Shown here: positions 1-8,647 of the stretch, in pieces
Layout of the letters: each line of letters opens with the position of its first letter
Position numbering within the stretch: the stretch's first letter is position 1
From: Desulfuromonadales bacterium
GTDB lineage: Bacteria > Desulfobacterota > JAENJC01
Direction: 5' to 3'
Assembly (NCBI GenBank): GCA_919902985.1
Contig: CAKKSC010000008.1
Coordinates: 1-48,197 of the forward strand
DNA: 48,197 nt
Position numbers and translations under genes: made by a program
The notes under the pieces: generated by a model
The model's database searches: none
Told to the model about the DNA's origin: nothing
What the model saw: only the letters and a program-made list of their open reading frames with translations

Positions 1-59
1 CAAAGGTGGCATATGCTGCTTAAAATTTAGATATTTAATTGCCGGAGTAATAATATAAA

Positions 60-2483
60 ATGAACCGCGGTTCCGCAAGGTTCTTCCTCGCGATCTCTCT
101 TGTTTCAGTCTCAACCCTTATCTATGAAATCGGCCTGACCAGGATATTCTCAATATCACAGGGTTATCACTTTGCATTCATGGTGATAAGCATAGCCCTC
201 CTTGGGATAGGTGCAGGGGGGGCGGTAGTAATGGTGGTCAGTGGACGGTGGTCGGTGGTGAGTGGAGAAACAGATTCACCGATTCACGGTTTTCTTGCTA
301 CCCTTTCCGCCCTTTTTTCCATTGTGGCTATCATGTCGTTTCTGGCAGCCAACCAGATCATGTTTGACCCGGTCAAGGCCGCATGGAGCAGGTGGGAGTT
401 TCTGAAGATCCTTGCCCAGTATCTGATCCTCTCTCTTCCGTTTGTGATCTCAGGTATGGTCCTCTCGGTAGCCTACAAGTCCATGAGCAACATGGTCCAC
501 AGGCTCTACCTTGCCGATATGGCTGGGGCAGGAGTTGGGTGTCTGTTTGTCCTGTATATCTTTTCAAAATCCGGCGGGGAGGGAGTTATAACAGTATCTG
601 CCGCTCTCTCCCTTATCGCATCTCTACTTTTTCTCTCCTCATCGACTTTAAAGGGGAAGGGCCTTTTTATTCCAATAATAGCAAAGGTACTCCTGCTGAT
701 AGCTGTCTTTGGCTCAAACCAGTTTATTGAAATCAGGGTGTCGCCATACAGGGAACTATCCTCTGTTCTTAATTTCCCTGGGGCAAGAGTTGTTGATACC
801 TTCCTGTCTCCTTCCGGCAGGATGGATATAGTTGACAGTCCGGCTGTCAGGGCAGCCCCCGGGATCAGCCTTACCTATCAGAAGCCGTTGCCGCTGCAGT
901 TGGGCTTTACTTTAAACGGCGGAGGCCTCTCTACCATCACGGACCCTGAAGGAGACCTCTCCTTCCTGCGCCATCTCCCTTCATCCCTTCCATACCGCCT
1001 CAGAAGGGGAGGGGATGTTTTTGTCGTTGACCCTGGCGGAGGGATGGAGGCTTTATCTGCAATTGAAAACGGCACTAAAGATGTGTCGGGATCGGAAACC
1101 AGGGGGATAGTTCTATCCGCCATGAAAGGGGAACTATCACCTGTCTCCGGAAATCTTTACAATCACATAAATATAGGTCACGGATATGGAAGGGATCTCC
1201 TCAAGGAATCAGGACGAACCTTCGACATTATTCAACTCCCTTTGACCGATACCCTCGGCTCGTCGTCTTCTGGAATAATGGGGCTTCAGGAGGAGTACAA
1301 CCTCACAGTTGAGGCCTTTTCAGAATACTTAAGGCACCTTAAAAAAGACGGTTTTATGGCGGCAACTATTTACCTGCTGCCGCCCCCAAGGCAGGAGCTG
1401 AAGCTGCTGTCTACAATTGCTGAGGCTATTAGAAGAACAGGAAAGGTAGAGGCAAAGGACAGGATGATTGCCATCAGGAGCTGGGGAGTATTGACCATCC
1501 TTGCAAAGAACGGGAACATAACCGAGTCCGATACTGTGGCTGTAAAGGAATTTTGTGAGGCAGAGAGGTTTGACCTGGTCTGGTACCCTGGAATATCTGA
1601 AGACGAGACCAATCTATACAACCGTTTTTCAGAGTCCCTGTATCACAGGGAGTTCAGGAGCATACTTGAAGGCGACAGAGAACAGTTTTATAGAGACTAT
1701 ATATTTGACGTAACACAGTCAACTGATGACAAGCCGTTCTTCGGCCAGACATTCAAGATGACGAGGATGAAGGAGACGTATGAGGGTGTGGGGAAAAAAT
1801 GGGGGATACTGATCGAAGGGGGATATTTGCTTCCCTGGATACTTGTCCAGTCGACATTGGCAAGTATTATCCTGATAGTCTTCCCGCTCCTTCTTTTGAA
1901 AAAAGAAAGAGTGCGCATTGGGCATCTTTTGTCCCTAACGATATATTTCTCTGCCATAGGGATGGGGTACATGTTCCTCGAAATATCACTCATGCAGCGG
2001 ATGATACCATTCCTTGGCGAGCCTGTGTATGCAATATCCTCTGTCCTTTGTTCACTTCTTGTCTCGACAGGGTTGGGGAGTTATATCTCGGGCCGTTTCA
2101 GGTTGATAGAGAGGCAAACGATCCATATCATCCTTATAGTTCCTCTCCTTGCTGTTATATATCTGATTATGATGAGATTTGTTCCAGAGATGATGACAGG
2201 GTTAGGACTTGCGGAGCGCTATTCCCTTACATCTATTTTTTTAGTCCCTCTAGGGATTGCCATGGGGATGCCCTTCCCGACCGGGATATCTATCCTCGGA
2301 AAGGACAGGCCTGACCTGATCCCCTGGGCATGGTGTATAAACGGTTCTTTTTCCGTAATCAGCTCTGTCCTGGCCATGATGCTGGCGCTGTTTTGTGGTT
2401 TCAGCACAGTTCATCTCCTGGCTGCGGGATGCTATATCATCGCATGGCTTGCGATTATTCCCCTGTCATCTTCCCAATCATAG
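60..2483 (+). CDS. Membrane-embedded spermidine-synthase-like protein
   Basis: The 807-residue protein has about seven N-terminal membrane segments (roughly residues 8-220), a soluble SAM-methyltransferase-like middle (about 230-600) and six more membrane segments (about 610-800). The opening [12 protein letters not shown] is typical of the membrane-bound SpeE-like family. The middle contains [11 protein letters not shown], in the place of the family's glycine-rich SAM-binding loop. Polyamine synthesis is not certain, because many members of this family have unknown substrates. Residues 58-70 ([12 protein letters not shown]) are encoded by a GTGG-rich repeat and fall between two membrane helices. 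The 3' end overlaps the convergent pcm gene by 29 bp. The start has only a distant GGAG upstream. Confidence 0.75.
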   Translation: MNRGSARFFLAISLVSVSTLIYEIGLTRIFSISQGYHFAFMVISIALLGIGAGGAVVMVVSGRWSVVSGETDSPIHGFLATLSALFSIVAIMSFLAANQIMFDPVKAAWSRWEFLKILAQYLILSLPFVISGMVLSVAYKSMSNMVHRLYLADMAGAGVGCLFVLYIFSKSGGEGVITVSAALSLIASLLFLSSSTLKGKGLFIPIIAKVLLLIAVFGSNQFIEIRVSPYRELSSVLNFPGARVVDTFLSPSGRMDIVDSPAVRAAPGISLTYQKPLPLQLGFTLNGGGLSTITDPEGDLSFLRHLPSSLPYRLRRGGDVFVVDPGGGMEALSAIENGTKDVSGSETRGIVLSAMKGELSPVSGNLYNHINIGHGYGRDLLKESGRTFDIIQLPLTDTLGSSSSGIMGLQEEYNLTVEAFSEYLRHLKKDGFMAATIYLLPPPRQELKLLSTIAEAIRRTGKVEAKDRMIAIRSWGVLTILAKNGNITESDTVAVKEFCEAERFDLVWYPGISEDETNLYNRFSESLYHREFRSILEGDREQFYRDYIFDVTQSTDDKPFFGQTFKMTRMKETYEGVGKKWGILIEGGYLLPWILVQSTLASIILIVFPLLLLKKERVRIGHLLSLTIYFSAIGMGYMFLEISLMQRMIPFLGEPVYAISSVLCSLLVSTGLGSYISGRFRLIERQTIHIILIVPLLAVIYLIMMRFVPEMMTGLGLAERYSLTSIFLVPLGIAMGMPFPTGISILGKDRPDLIPWAWCINGSFSVISSVLAMMLALFCGFSTVHLLAAGCYIIAWLAIIPLSSSQS
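232..289. repeat. In-frame GTGG-rich tandem repeat inside the first gene
   Basis: Degenerate units (GTCAGTGG, ACGGTGG, TCGGTGG, TGAGTGG) followed by ATTCACC/GATTCACGG add a low-complexity loop between predicted membrane helices without breaking the frame. Confidence 0.6.
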
Positions 2484-3168
2484 GCACAAAGGACACGCCC
2501 ATGATCTGTCTTACGTCGAGGTTTCCCTTGACCTTTGTCACAAGGGTAAGGGTCTGGTAATAGGTGGTGCTTCCGACCGGGATGATGAGCCGACCTCCCT
2601 CCTTGAGCTGTTTTATCAGTGGTGGGGGGATGTGGTTTGCCGCGGCTGTCACCATGACGGCATCGAACGGGCCTTCTTCCTCCCAGCCGAAATATCCGTC
2701 CCCGTATTTTACCTTAACATTATTATATCCAAGCTCCTTCAGCCTCTTCCCGGCAGATTCTGCAAGGCCTTTTCTTATCTCTATGCTCCTGACATCCATC
2801 CCCATCTCCGCAAGAACAGCGGCCTGGTAACCTGAGCCGGTCCCTATCTCCAATACCTTCTCTCCCTCCTTGAGTTTCAACTCCTCGCTCATCAGGGCGA
2901 CTATGTACGGCTGGGATATGGTCTGCCCCTCGCCTATTGGAAGGGGGAAGTCTTCATAGCTGGCGTTTCTGACAGAGGGAGGGACAAAGAGGTGTCGTTG
3001 CACCTTTGTCATTGCTGCAAGGACTCTCTTGTCGCTTATTCCACGGCCCTTAATATCCCTTTCAATCATCGTCATGCGCTGGCTTTGGAACTGATCCTGA
3101 TTCGGGAGGGTAGGGGTCTGAAAGACACCTATAAAGAGGAGCGATGGGAGAATATAGTTTAAGAACAT
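2455..3168 (-). CDS. pcm: Protein-L-isoaspartate O-methyltransferase, exported form
   Basis: Pcm methylates isoaspartyl residues in damaged proteins using SAM so that they can revert. The family block [16 protein letters not shown] is at residues 76-91 and SAM motif [10 protein letters not shown] at 105-113, followed by the AANHIPPPL region. The length of 237 residues exceeds the usual ~210 because of a hydrophobic N-terminal leader ([16 protein letters not shown]), which suggests export or membrane anchoring, as in many delta-proteobacterial Pcm proteins. An internal Met34 would give a cytosolic form of normal length. It lies 71 bp downstream of rarA on the same strand and converges on the first gene. 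Confidence 0.92.
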   Translation of the reverse strand: MFLNYILPSLLFIGVFQTPTLPNQDQFQSQRMTMIERDIKGRGISDKRVLAAMTKVQRHLFVPPSVRNASYEDFPLPIGEGQTISQPYIVALMSEELKLKEGEKVLEIGTGSGYQAAVLAEMGMDVRSIEIRKGLAESAGKRLKELGYNNVKVKYGDGYFGWEEEGPFDAVMVTAAANHIPPPLIKQLKEGGRLIIPVGSTTYYQTLTLVTKVKGNLDVRQIMGVSFVPMIGKMTGE

Positions 3169-3239
3169 GCAGTTAATCTTAGCAGATTTGCAAAGGTTTG
3201 CCAGTGCAGAGTTGTTGTATTATCAGGAAAAAAGGGGGG

Positions 3240-4547
3240 CTAACTGTTTTTGAGCTTTTCCATACGCTCCTTTATTGTCTTTTCATACCCGATCTCTTTC
3301 GGCTTATAGTAGCTCTTTTCTTTCAGATCATCAGGGAGATAGGTTTCCTTAACATACCCTCCGTGTTCATGGGGGTATTTGTAACTCTTTCCGTAACCCA
3401 TCTCCTTCATCATCCTGGTTGGGGCGTTCCTTATGTGAAGCGGGACAGGGAGAGGCCCTTTTGAAACTACATCCTCCTTTGCCGAAAGGTATCCGATATA
3501 GGACGCGTTGCTCTTTGGGGCTGTGGCCAGGTATGTGGCGGCCTGGGCCAGCGGTATCCACCCCTCCGGCATGCCAAGGAAGTGGAAGGCCTGGAATACT
3601 GAGACTGCAACAGATATGGCATGTGGGTCTGCGTTCCCTATGTCCTCCGATGCGAAGATGACCATCCGCCTTGCCACAAAGAGAGGCTCTTCCCCTGCCT
3701 CAAGCATCCTTGCCATCCAGTATAAAGCCGCATCCGGGTCTGAGCCCCTCATGCTCTTTATGAAGGCTGAGATGACGTTGTAGTGTTCCTCCCCGCTCTT
3801 GTCATACAGGAGGGCCTTTCTCTGCAATGCCTCCTCGGCATCTTTCAATCCTATTGTCCTCTGTCCATCTGCATCAGGTATAGAAAGGTTTGCCGCCACT
3901 TCAAGGGCAGTCAGGGCGGTTCTGGCGTCTCCATGGGACGCTTTTACTATGTGGTCAACTGCATCTTCGGAGACTGACAGATTAAGGGCTCCAACTCCCC
4001 GTTCCCTGTCCTCTATGGCCTTGTTCAGGATGGTCTTCAGGTCACTGCCTGTTAAAGGTTTGAGGGTCAGCACCCTGCATCTTGAGAGGAGCGGCGCGTT
4101 TACCTCAAAGGAAGGGTTTTCCGTCGTGGCCCCTATAAGTGTTATGGTCCCCTTCTCTACATGGGGGAGGAAGGCGTCCTGCTGGGCCTTGTTAAAGCGG
4201 TGGATCTCGTCCACAAAAAGGATGGTCCTTACCCCTCTCCTGAACTCAGCCTCTACCTCTTTGACGATCTCCCTTACCTCTTTCACCCCTTCAAGGACTG
4301 CGGAGAAGAAGACAAAGCGGGAGCCTGTGGCGTTTGCAATCACGTTTGCGAGGGTAGTCTTTCCGCTCCCCGGAGGACCCCATAGGATAAGGGATGGGAT
4401 CTTATCCGTCTCTATGGCAGAGCGGAGGAACCGCCCCTTATCAACGATATGTCCCTGCCCGACAAATTCTTCAAGGCTTCGAGGTCTCATCCTGTCTGCG
4501 AGGGGGGCTGATGCCTCTCTGGGTTTTTGTTCTTTGAATAGTTCCAT
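3240..4547 (-). CDS. rarA: Replication-associated recombination protein A (AAA+ ATPase)
   Basis: RarA/MgsA is a clamp-loader-like AAA+ ATPase that acts at stalled replication forks. Walker A GPPGSGKTT is at residues 57-65, Walker B with DEIHRFNKAQQDAFLP from about 110, and sensor 1 GATTENPSFE at 139-148. The C-terminal MgsA-type domain includes SDPDAALYWMARML and PKSNASYIGY. The 435-residue length is normal. The predicted AGGAGG is about 16 nt upstream of the ATG, which is long. It is divergent from nadK, with a palindromic repeat in the shared upstream region. Confidence 0.95.
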   Translation of the reverse strand: MELFKEQKPREASAPLADRMRPRSLEEFVGQGHIVDKGRFLRSAIETDKIPSLILWGPPGSGKTTLANVIANATGSRFVFFSAVLEGVKEVREIVKEVEAEFRRGVRTILFVDEIHRFNKAQQDAFLPHVEKGTITLIGATTENPSFEVNAPLLSRCRVLTLKPLTGSDLKTILNKAIEDRERGVGALNLSVSEDAVDHIVKASHGDARTALTALEVAANLSIPDADGQRTIGLKDAEEALQRKALLYDKSGEEHYNVISAFIKSMRGSDPDAALYWMARMLEAGEEPLFVARRMVIFASEDIGNADPHAISVAVSVFQAFHFLGMPEGWIPLAQAATYLATAPKSNASYIGYLSAKEDVVSKGPLPVPLHIRNAPTRMMKEMGYGKSYKYPHEHGGYVKETYLPDDLKEKSYYKPKEIGYEKTIKERMEKLKNS

Positions 4548-4569
4548 ATAAATAGTGATTTAACCTCCT

Positions 4570-4601
4570 TTCCTCTCCCTTAAATTAAGGGGGGAAGAGG
4601 G
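4570..4601. repeat. Imperfect palindrome between rarA and nadK
   Basis: The arms CCTCTCCCTTAA and TTAAGG..GAAGAGG pair around a short AT centre. The composition resembles the CCTCTCCC-rich palindrome after recN. The rest of the 148-bp divergent gap holds no obvious gene. Confidence 0.5.
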
Positions 4602-4695
4602 TACTGTTCAGTGTTGCATAGTCTATCACACCGGATGCCCCTTTCCAATCTGAATTTGATGGACAAAATGGTGGAAGTTATGATAATTAAAGGGT

Positions 4696-5547
4696 ATGAA
4701 GAGGATAGGGATAATCGCAAAAACAGACAAGCCTCAGGCTGTAGAAGTCTCAAAAGAGCTTATCCCCTGGCTGAAGGGAAGAGGGATTGAGCCTGTTATT
4801 GATGAGGGGCTTGGAGCGCTGTTGGGGATTTCCGGTTGTTGCTCAAAGAATCAGACAGCATCAAAATCCGATATGCTGCTTGTCCTGGGTGGAGACGGCA
4901 CCCTCCTGGCTGCGGCAGGGCTTGTGGGAGTGACAGGTATTCCGATTCTGGGAGTTAACCTTGGCAGCCTTGGATTTCTCACTGAGATAACTATTGATGA
5001 GCTTTATCCTGCAATGGAAAGGGTATTGAAAGGGGAATATGAGATAGAAGAGCGTGTCATGCTTTCTGTCCGTATTGTAAGAAATGGGACTGAAACAGGG
5101 CTATTCACAGTTTTAAATGATGTCGTTGTGAGCCGGGGCAGCACTGCAAGGATCATTGACCTGGAGACAAAGGTAAACGGTGATTATGTGACAACATACA
5201 AGGCAGACGGGCTCATCGTTTCAACACCCACTGGCTCCACTGCCTATTCATTGTCTGCGGGTGGCCCTATCATTTATCCTTCCCTGCGAGTCTTTACACT
5301 TACGCCAATATGTCCTCATACTCTAACCAACAGGCCTGTTATCATATCCGATGATTCACTTGTTACCATATCCCTCCTTTCCAGGGAAGACGTTCTGCTT
5401 ACTACAGACGGGATATCCGGACCTGCAATTCATTACGGAGATACGATTGAGGTCAGCAAGGCTGAAAACACGATAAAGCTTATCAAATCGCCTTATCGCA
5501 GCTATTATGAGGTATTGAGGAAAAAACTCAGATGGGGGGAAAGATAA
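4696..5547 (+). CDS. nadK: NAD kinase
   Basis: This enzyme phosphorylates NAD to NADP. The diagnostic GGDGT motif is at residues 65-69, followed by NLGSLGFLTE and the conserved NDVVV and DGLIVSTPTGSTAYSLSAGG blocks. The length of 283 residues is normal. An AAAGGG lies just upstream of the ATG. It is the first gene of a tight run nadK-PilZ/REC-recN with gaps of 1-2 bp, suggesting co-transcription. The nadK-recN proximity is common in bacteria. Confidence 0.95.
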   Translation: MKRIGIIAKTDKPQAVEVSKELIPWLKGRGIEPVIDEGLGALLGISGCCSKNQTASKSDMLLVLGGDGTLLAAAGLVGVTGIPILGVNLGSLGFLTEITIDELYPAMERVLKGEYEIEERVMLSVRIVRNGTETGLFTVLNDVVVSRGSTARIIDLETKVNGDYVTTYKADGLIVSTPTGSTAYSLSAGGPIIYPSLRVFTLTPICPHTLTNRPVIISDDSLVTISLLSREDVLLTTDGISGPAIHYGDTIEVSKAENTIKLIKSPYRSYYEVLRKKLRWGER

Positions 5548-5549
5548 CA

Positions 5550-6272
5550 ATGGACCAGGGAAGAGAAGACAAGAGGCAGAAAAGGCTGATATTAAAAAAA
5601 GAGGTTATAATAAATAACGCCGTTAAAGGGTACGCTCTGGATGTAAGTATTGGCGGGATGTATATCTATGCGCCCATACAGCAGCCAAAGGGGAACATAG
5701 TTGACCTGAGGTTTGATCTTGAAGACGGTGGTCCACCGATAGTAACAAAGGCCCGTGTCCAGTTTGTAAATCAGGGTGTGGGGATGGGAATGTCATTTTT
5801 TAATCTCAGTGTTGAGAGCGCGGAGAGGATAAAGAAATTTGTAGAAAAAAACCTGCAAGACCATCCTCTCGGTACGGAAGCCTCAAAGACAGACGTGAGA
5901 AAAAAGATTTTGATAGTCGACGATATTCCGGCAGTAAGGCTGATGTTCAAAAACAAGCTGACCTTCATGGGGTACACTGTCAGAGAAGCCGGAAATGGAA
6001 TAGAGGCTCTTCAGGCCATTGAAAAGGAGAGACCGGACCTGATCCTGCTTGATATAATGATGAGCGTAATGGACGGTTTGAAATTCCTCCAGATTCTCAG
6101 GGCCGATGATAAGCTGAAAGGGATAAGGGTTGTGGTAATTTCAGGAAAGCTTGACCCTGTGACCGTTGATAAGGTGTCTGCATACGGGGTGTTGGAATTT
6201 CTCCCCAAGCTTTCGACAACACCGAACAAACTTGGAGATATTGTAAAGCACGTGATGGACGAGGATAAATAG
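5550..6272 (+). CDS. PilZ domain fused to a response-regulator receiver
   Basis: The N-terminal part (about residues 5-95) is PilZ-like, a c-di-GMP-binding fold, with basic RxxxR-type residues at the start and DVSIGG at 31-36. The C-terminal part (about 117-235) is a receiver domain with the acidic pair Asp124/Asp125, phospho-acceptor Asp168 in LLDIMM, and Lys220 in FLPKL. There is no output domain beyond these two. I chose ATG 5550, which has GGGGGA upstream and starts 2 bp after nadK; an ATG at 5532 would overlap nadK by 16 bp. The protein may combine phosphorelay and c-di-GMP signals. The diguanylate cyclase at 11126 is a possible source of c-di-GMP. Confidence 0.85.
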   Translation: MDQGREDKRQKRLILKKEVIINNAVKGYALDVSIGGMYIYAPIQQPKGNIVDLRFDLEDGGPPIVTKARVQFVNQGVGMGMSFFNLSVESAERIKKFVEKNLQDHPLGTEASKTDVRKKILIVDDIPAVRLMFKNKLTFMGYTVREAGNGIEALQAIEKERPDLILLDIMMSVMDGLKFLQILRADDKLKGIRVVVISGKLDPVTVDKVSAYGVLEFLPKLSTTPNKLGDIVKHVMDEDK

Positions 6273-6273
6273 T

Positions 6274-7944
6274 ATGCTCTCCGAGCTCAGCATCAGGAAC
6301 TTTGCCATCATAGACTCACTCCATATAACATTTGAAAAGGGTTTTAACGTGCTTACCGGAGAGACTGGGGCAGGGAAGTCTATTGTTGTTGATGCGGTGG
6401 AGCTCCTGCTTGGAGGGCGGGCGTCTTCAGAGATGATAAGGTCTGGTTGCGATGAGGCAGTGGTGGAGGCCGCATTTGATATCTCGAATATCAAGGGAGT
6501 GAGTGATAAGCTTGCTGAGATGGGGATTGAGGATGACGATACTCTTCTAATCAGGAGAATTGTCTCTGTCTCCGGCAAGAACAAGGTGTTTATAAACGGC
6601 TCCATGGCTACCATCTCCATGCTCTCCGATGTAGGGGAGTTCCTTGTAGATATCCACGGTCAGCATGAACACCAGACCCTGTTTAAGGTGGAACGGCATA
6701 TAGACGTTTTAGATGATTATGCGGCTGTCGGCCGGTTAAGGGATGAGATGGGCTGCATATTTTCAGACCTTAACAAAAAGAAAGGGGAGCTTGAGACCCT
6801 CAAGGCGTCCGAGGCTGACAAGGAGAGGAGGCTTGACCTTCTCAGATATCAGTCCGACGAGATAGAGAAGGCAGCCTTAAAGGACGGAGAAGAGGAGGAG
6901 CTGGCGGAAGAGAGAAGGCTTCTATCCAATGCCGAGAAACTGTATGAATCGTCAAATACGGCGCTGGAACTCCTTTATTCCCAGTCAGGTTCCGCGCTGG
7001 AACTTATAAAAAAGGCCGCTTCAAAAATAACAGACATCTCAGTTATTGATGATTCCATGAAAGAGACCCTTGATGCCGTGACGTCGGCATCCGCAGAAAT
7101 AGAGGATGCTGCTATGTCGCTACGGGACTACCTGGGCAGGATAAGCTTTGATCCTGAAAGGCTCAATGGGATTGAGGAAAGACTGGATGTTATAGGCAGG
7201 CTGAAGAGGAAGTACGGAAACACCGTCTCAGAGGTACTCAAATTAAAGGAAGAGGTTGACGCTGAGCTGGAAGGGATAGAGAAGGCGGAAGAGAGGATAG
7301 GGGAGTTGGAAAGAGAAGGTGAAAGGTTAAAGGCTAAAGGTCTCAAGGTCGCTGAAACGCTTTCTGACAAGAGAAAAAAGGGTTCAGATGAGCTAACAAA
7401 GAAGGTGGTAAAGGAGCTTTCCGACCTGGGGATGAATAAGGCGATATTCGAGGCAAGGATAGAAAGGTTGTCGGATATATCTTCAAAGGGTATTGACAGG
7501 GTTGAGTTCCTACTGTCTTCAAACCCCGGAGAGGCGCCAAAACCGCTTTCAAAGGTCGCATCGGGGGGAGAGTTGTCGAGAATCATGCTGGCCCTGAAAA
7601 AGGTTATGGCGAGACTATCAGGGGTACAGACCATGATCTTCGATGAGGTGGATGCAGGTATCGGCGGAGGTGTTGCCGAAATCGTGGGAAGGAAGCTCAG
7701 GGAGGTGGCTGAAGGAAGGCAGGTACTGTGCATCACCCACCTGGCGCAGATCGCGGCCATGGCAGACCTCCATTATGCCGTTTCAAAGGGTGAGAGTAAG
7801 GGGAGGACAACGACAACGGTGAGTCGACTTAGCGGGGATGAAAGAGTTGATGAAGTGGCCAGGATGCTTGGCGGGATGACCATCACCGAGGCCACTAAGA
7901 GGCATGCGGAAGAGATGATAAAGACAGTGAGACGTGAGACGTAA
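6274..7944 (+). CDS. recN: DNA repair protein RecN
   Basis: RecN is an SMC-like ATPase of double-strand-break repair. Walker A GETGAGKS is at residues 29-36, with QHEHQTLF downstream, a long coiled coil in the middle (about 150-380), the signature GGELSRIMLALK and Walker B IFDEVDAGIGGG near the C terminus. The 556-residue length is normal. It starts 1 bp after the PilZ/REC gene. The last residues (VRRET) and the stop codon lie within a tandem 7-bp repeat, so the native C terminus may have been replaced or extended. Confidence 0.96.
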   Translation: MLSELSIRNFAIIDSLHITFEKGFNVLTGETGAGKSIVVDAVELLLGGRASSEMIRSGCDEAVVEAAFDISNIKGVSDKLAEMGIEDDDTLLIRRIVSVSGKNKVFINGSMATISMLSDVGEFLVDIHGQHEHQTLFKVERHIDVLDDYAAVGRLRDEMGCIFSDLNKKKGELETLKASEADKERRLDLLRYQSDEIEKAALKDGEEEELAEERRLLSNAEKLYESSNTALELLYSQSGSALELIKKAASKITDISVIDDSMKETLDAVTSASAEIEDAAMSLRDYLGRISFDPERLNGIEERLDVIGRLKRKYGNTVSEVLKLKEEVDAELEGIEKAEERIGELEREGERLKAKGLKVAETLSDKRKKGSDELTKKVVKELSDLGMNKAIFEARIERLSDISSKGIDRVEFLLSSNPGEAPKPLSKVASGGELSRIMLALKKVMARLSGVQTMIFDEVDAGIGGGVAEIVGRKLREVAEGRQVLCITHLAQIAAMADLHYAVSKGESKGRTTTTVSRLSGDERVDEVARMLGGMTITEATKRHAEEMIKTVRRET

Positions 7945-7954
7945 GACGTAAGAT
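7927..7954. repeat. Four tandem 7-bp units over the recN stop codon
   Basis: The units are GTGAGAC, GTGAGAC, GTAAGAC and GTAAGAT. The recN TAA stop is formed by the third unit. Confidence 0.8.
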
Positions 7955-7958
7955 GAAT

Positions 7959-8045
7959 CCCACCCTCACCTTAATCCTCTCCCTGAGGGAGAGGAAACTT
8001 TTTTTATTCCCTCTCCTTCAAGGAGAGGGTCAGGGTGAGGATGGG
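7959..8045. repeat. Composite palindromic (REP-like) element downstream of recN
   Basis: The outer arms (ACCCTCACCTTAATCC / GGTCAGGGTGAGGATG) enclose two perfect small hairpins, 7976-7994 and 8009-8029, both of CCTCTCC type. The first is followed by a T-run. Confidence 0.8.
7976..8005 (+). terminator. Probable intrinsic terminator after recN
   Basis: A perfect 8-bp stem CCTCTCCC/GGGAGAGG with a TGA loop is followed by AAAC and seven T residues. It is embedded in the REP-like element and would end the nadK-recN transcript. Confidence 0.6.
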
Positions 8046-8060
8046 GTAAAGGAGTAATGA

Positions 8061-8510
8061 TTGATACGCAAGGCCAAAATAAGCGATGTAAAGGATATCC
8101 AGAAGATGGTGGAGGTATACGCTCAGAAGGGAGAGATGCTTCCGCGCTCTCTGAGTGAGCTTTACGACAACCTCAGGGATTTTTATGTGTATGAAGAAGA
8201 GGGTGAGGTAGCCGGCGTTTGCGCATTGCATATAAGTTGGGACGACCTGGCTGAAGTTAGGTCACTTGTCGTGGCTGAACGCCACATAAGGAAAGGGATA
8301 GGGAAAAAGCTTGTAACGGCCTGCGTTGATGAGGCAAGGGAATTCGGGATAAAGAGGGTATTTGCCCTGACATACCAGCGGCTCTTCTTTGAGAAGTTAG
8401 GTTTTCACGAGATAGACAAGATGCAGCTCCCGCACAAGATATGGGGAGACTGTATCAAATGTTCCAAGTTCCCGGATTGTGACGAGATTGCGATGGTTTT
8501 GGATCTGTAA
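8061..8510 (+). CDS. GNAT N-acetyltransferase, short N-acetylglutamate-synthase type
   Basis: The 149 residues form a single GNAT domain. The acetyl-CoA loop RKGIGKK is at residues 77-83, preceded by the beta-4 strand EVRSLVV. The opening RKAKISDVKDI and the C-terminal cluster Cys131, Cys134 and Cys140 (CIKC..PDC) are typical of the short ArgA-like family proposed to make N-acetylglutamate for arginine synthesis. I chose TTG 8061 because GGAG lies 6 nt upstream and the ATG at 8057 is out of frame. No arginine gene is nearby, so the substrate is inferred from family resemblance only. Confidence 0.8.
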   Translation: MIRKAKISDVKDIQKMVEVYAQKGEMLPRSLSELYDNLRDFYVYEEEGEVAGVCALHISWDDLAEVRSLVVAERHIRKGIGKKLVTACVDEAREFGIKRVFALTYQRLFFEKLGFHEIDKMQLPHKIWGDCIKCSKFPDCDEIAMVLDL

Positions 8511-8536
8511 ACTCAAAAATTCTGCGAAACCGCTCT

Positions 8537-8604
8537 ACCGCTGAGGCGCGGAGACGCTGAGATAAGCCTTTGCTAAGTTCTCTGTGCCTCTGCGTCTCTG
8601 CGGT
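8537..8604. repeat. Inverted repeat of the CCGCAGAGACGCAGAG type
   Basis: The left arm ACCGCTGAGGCGCGGAGACG and right arm CTCTGCGTCTCTGCGGT are imperfect reverse complements. They fill most of the 137-bp gap before pmbA. Confidence 0.75.
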
Positions 8605-8647
8605 AAATCCTGTATTGGTGATATAAATAGACCTGAATGGGGTAATT

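Noticed and set aside
3799-4551. Long open frame (250 codons) antisense to rarA
   Set aside because: It mirrors the rarA coding sequence, has no recognisable motif and lies over a highly conserved gene. The frame is open because of codon bias.
8061-8510. Ribosomal-protein (RimI-type) acetyltransferase
   Set aside because: The short ArgA-like layout with a C-terminal three-Cys cluster fits N-acetylglutamate-synthase-type GNATs better than RimI.
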